Shown in pieces: positions 62,243 to 64,000 of a stretch of DNA of 64,000 nucleotides. The position numbers and the translations under genes were made by a program. Under the pieces are notes generated by a model. It searched no databases. It worked only from the letters and a program-made list of their open reading frames with translations, and was not told where the DNA came from. Each line of letters starts with the position of its first letter. Positions within the stretch are counted from its first letter, which is position 1. The stretch is from Avibacterium volantium_A (GTDB lineage: Bacteria > Pseudomonadota > Gammaproteobacteria > Enterobacterales > Pasteurellaceae), in contig NZ_JBMMGT010000005.1 in the NCBI RefSeq assembly GCF_049366555.1, positions 1 to 64,000 on the forward strand, read 5' to 3'.

Positions 62243-64000
62243 TATTTACTCTTATTGCTGATAATCACACGCAGGCTATCCAAGCGCCAAGTGGCTTTGT
62301 GCAAATGTTGTAAAATTTGCTCACGCTCGGCACTGAGTGCGTCAATTTCATCTTGGCGAATGGTTTTATTCACTTGTTTTAACGCCTGCAAGCGGGTTAA
62401 TTCACTGTCCAAACGCTGCGCAGCTTGCTGCTCTGCGTGCTGAATTAATCTTTGCGCTTGTTCGCCAATTTGACGTTCACCTGCTTTTAATAATTGTTCA
62501 ATATTGGCGCGCAACATTTTGATTACCTTGCTCGCCATTTGTTTTGCCATCGGTTTAAGCTGTTTTTGTAGCAGTTCAAAGCCCACTTTATCTGCCAAAT
62601 TATGACCTTTGCCGTCAATTAATAAGCGCACTGGCGTTGGGGGTAAGAAACGAGTAAGCTGCAAACCGCGTGGCGCTTGGGCTTCCACAATGTAAATGAG
62701 TTCCAACCACAGCGATCCCACAGGCAATTCATTATTGATTAGCAATGATACGGCAGTTTTGCCAATCTCGCCATCAGTAATCAAATCAATGCCGTTGCGG
62801 ATCATCGGGTGATCCCAAGTGAAAAACTCAACGTCTTCGCGCGCCACGGCTAAATTGCGATCAAAGGTTACCGTTAAGCCTTCTTCTTTTAAGCCCGGGA
62901 AATCTGGCACCAGCATTGTGCCTGTGGGGTGAATGACAATGCTCTTTTCGCCGAGATCTTCTTGCTCCACGCCAATAATATCGAACAAATTCAAGGTGAA
63001 ATTAATTAACTCGCTTGAACCATCTTGCTCGCCAATGGCTTGTGCCAAGGCTTGGGCTTGTTCGCCACCGTTAGAATTAATTTCTAATAGGCGATCTCTG
63101 CCTTGATCAAGCTGCACTTTTAAGGCATCACGCTCGGTTCGGGTCTGAGCGACAAATTCATCAAACGCCGCATTCTGTTCATTATGCTGTAAAAAATCTT
63201 GCAATTTTGTACCGCACTTTTCAAACAAGGTTGCCCCCATCGGACTGGTTTCTTCAAATGCGTTTAGCCCTTGATGATACCATTTTGCCAACAGAACTTG
63301 CGGACTATCCGCAAAACAAGGGGCGTAAATTTCAATGTCTTGCGTTTGCCCAATGCGATCTAAGCGTCCAATGCACTGTTCCAATAAATCAGGATTATCT
63401 GGCAAATTAAACAGCACCAAATGATGGGCAAACTGGAAATTTCGCCCTTCTGAACCAATGCTGGACGTAAGCAACACCTGCGCGCCCTCTTCCTGTTGAG
63501 CAAAGTAAGCCGCGGCTTTATCCCGTTCCACAATGGACATATTTTGATGGAACACGGCGCTGCGAATGGCTTCTTTTTCGCGTAAGGCTTTCTCTAGCTG
63601 AATGGCGGTTTTGGCTTGATGACAAATCACCAACACTTTTTCTTCGCGGTGAGATTGTAAGAAATCAATCAGCCATTCCACACGCGGATCAAAATCCCAC
63701 CAGGCGGCATCAGGGTTCATTTTTTGGAAGATCTGCTCGGGGTAAAATAAATCGCTGGTTTTCACTTCGCCAAGCATTTTCAGCACGCCAATCGCATTGC
63801 GATATTGCTTTGGCATTGGCAAGGTGATTTCGTGATAATGACGCAGCGGGAAGCCTTTCACGCCTTGGCGGGTATTACGAAATAACACACGACTGGTGCC
63901 GTGGCGATCGAGCAAGTTTTCCACTAAGGTTTCACGCGCTTGAACTTTTTTCTCGCTATGATGAAGATCCGCTAATAATTCGTTAATATCTTGATCAGAC
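62242..64000 (-). CDS. rapA: RNA polymerase-associated ATPase RapA (C-terminal part)
   Basis: RapA is a Swi2/Snf2 translocase that helps recycle RNA polymerase. The 586-residue part seen here covers the second helicase lobe (VEWLIDFLQSHREEKVLVICHQ, LLTSSIGSEGRNFQ with motif V, and CIGRLDRIGQTQDI as motif VI) and the C-terminal domains. The frame is open to the right window edge, so the gene is cut there; full-length RapA is about 968 residues. An uptake core lies within it near 63210. Confidence 0.95.
   Translation of the reverse strand, partial: SDQDINELLADLHHSEKKVQARETLVENLLDRHGTSRVLFRNTRQGVKGFPLRHYHEITLPMPKQYRNAIGVLKMLGEVKTSDLFYPEQIFQKMNPDAAWWDFDPRVEWLIDFLQSHREEKVLVICHQAKTAIQLEKALREKEAIRSAVFHQNMSIVERDKAAAYFAQQEEGAQVLLTSSIGSEGRNFQFAHHLVLFNLPDNPDLLEQCIGRLDRIGQTQDIEIYAPCFADSPQVLLAKWYHQGLNAFEETSPMGATLFEKCGTKLQDFLQHNEQNAAFDEFVAQTRTERDALKVQLDQGRDRLLEINSNGGEQAQALAQAIGEQDGSSELINFTLNLFDIIGVEQEDLGEKSIVIHPTGTMLVPDFPGLKEEGLTVTFDRNLAVAREDVEFFTWDHPMIRNGIDLITDGEIGKTAVSLLINNELPVGSLWLELIYIVEAQAPRGLQLTRFLPPTPVRLLIDGKGHNLADKVGFELLQKQLKPMAKQMASKVIKMLRANIEQLLKAGERQIGEQAQRLIQHAEQQAAQRLDSELTRLQALKQVNKTIRQDEIDALSAEREQILQHLHKATWRLDSLRVIISNKSK

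Noticed and set aside
1..64000. CRISPR array, tRNA or rRNA genes
   Set aside because: No regularly spaced repeats and no cloverleaf or rRNA-like stretches were noticed in the intergenic regions.

Overview
This window looks like a chromosomal segment of a member of the Pasteurellaceae. The nine-base DNA-uptake core AAGTGCGGT (or its complement) occurs about 40 times, which is the Hin-type uptake signal of the Haemophilus/Aggregatibacter/Pasteurella/Avibacterium side of the family. Many gene blocks also follow the order I know from Haemophilus influenzae: cysK-cysZ-zipA-ligA, rpmH-rnpA-yidD-yidC, dnaA-dnaN-recF, aroQ-accB-accC-yhdT-panF-prmA-dusB-fis. I cannot name the genus. I saw no rRNA, tRNA or CRISPR array.

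Layout. 0.4-5.6 kb: cysteine synthesis (cysK, cysZ), division (zipA) and DNA ligase (ligA). 5.7-9.4 kb: the HslVU protease behind a clear heat-shock promoter, with a guanidinium-exporter-like SMR gene inside the operon, then ubiA and glpE. 9.5-13.8 kb: brnQ, tex, greB. 13.8-16.5 kb: an agaVWEF-type PTS without catabolic genes beside it. 16.7-19.8 kb: PepSY protein-QseB-QseC plus a 67-residue membrane protein; two promoters share an identical tandem box. 19.9-24.3 kb: ispH, lspA, ileS. 24.5-27.1 kb: an AT-rich island splitting ileS from ribF, made of a GmrSD-like DUF262/DUF1524 gene between two decayed IS30-family copies. 27.1-32.3 kb: ribF, mnmE, an avidin-like small protein, yidC, yidD, rnpA, rpmH. 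32.7-36.2 kb: dnaA, dnaN, recF. 36.4-38.5 kb: a preQ1-I riboswitch in front of yhhQ, then an MFS transporter gene broken by an in-frame TGA.

38.6-42.4 kb is the most unusual part. It is an AT-rich, leftward operon encoding a membrane/coiled-coil protein (split by an in-frame TGA), a P-loop GTPase-like protein with N-terminal repeats (its two halves joined across a dnaX-type A AAA AAG heptamer), and a membrane-anchored coiled-coil protein. It resembles GTPase-centred conflict/defence systems known from comparative genomics, but I cannot match it to a described system.

42.4-64 kb returns to core genome: xerC, dapF, clpB (sigma-32 promoter and internal start), menB, a membrane protein, menC, aroQ, accBC, yhdT, panF, prmA, dusB-fis, a polar amino-acid ABC transporter, hemN, a DUF2489 protein, yihI, rluA, and the C-terminal part of rapA running off the right edge. 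The two foreign blocks (24.5-27.1 and 38.6-42.4 kb) stand out against an otherwise well-ordered core.
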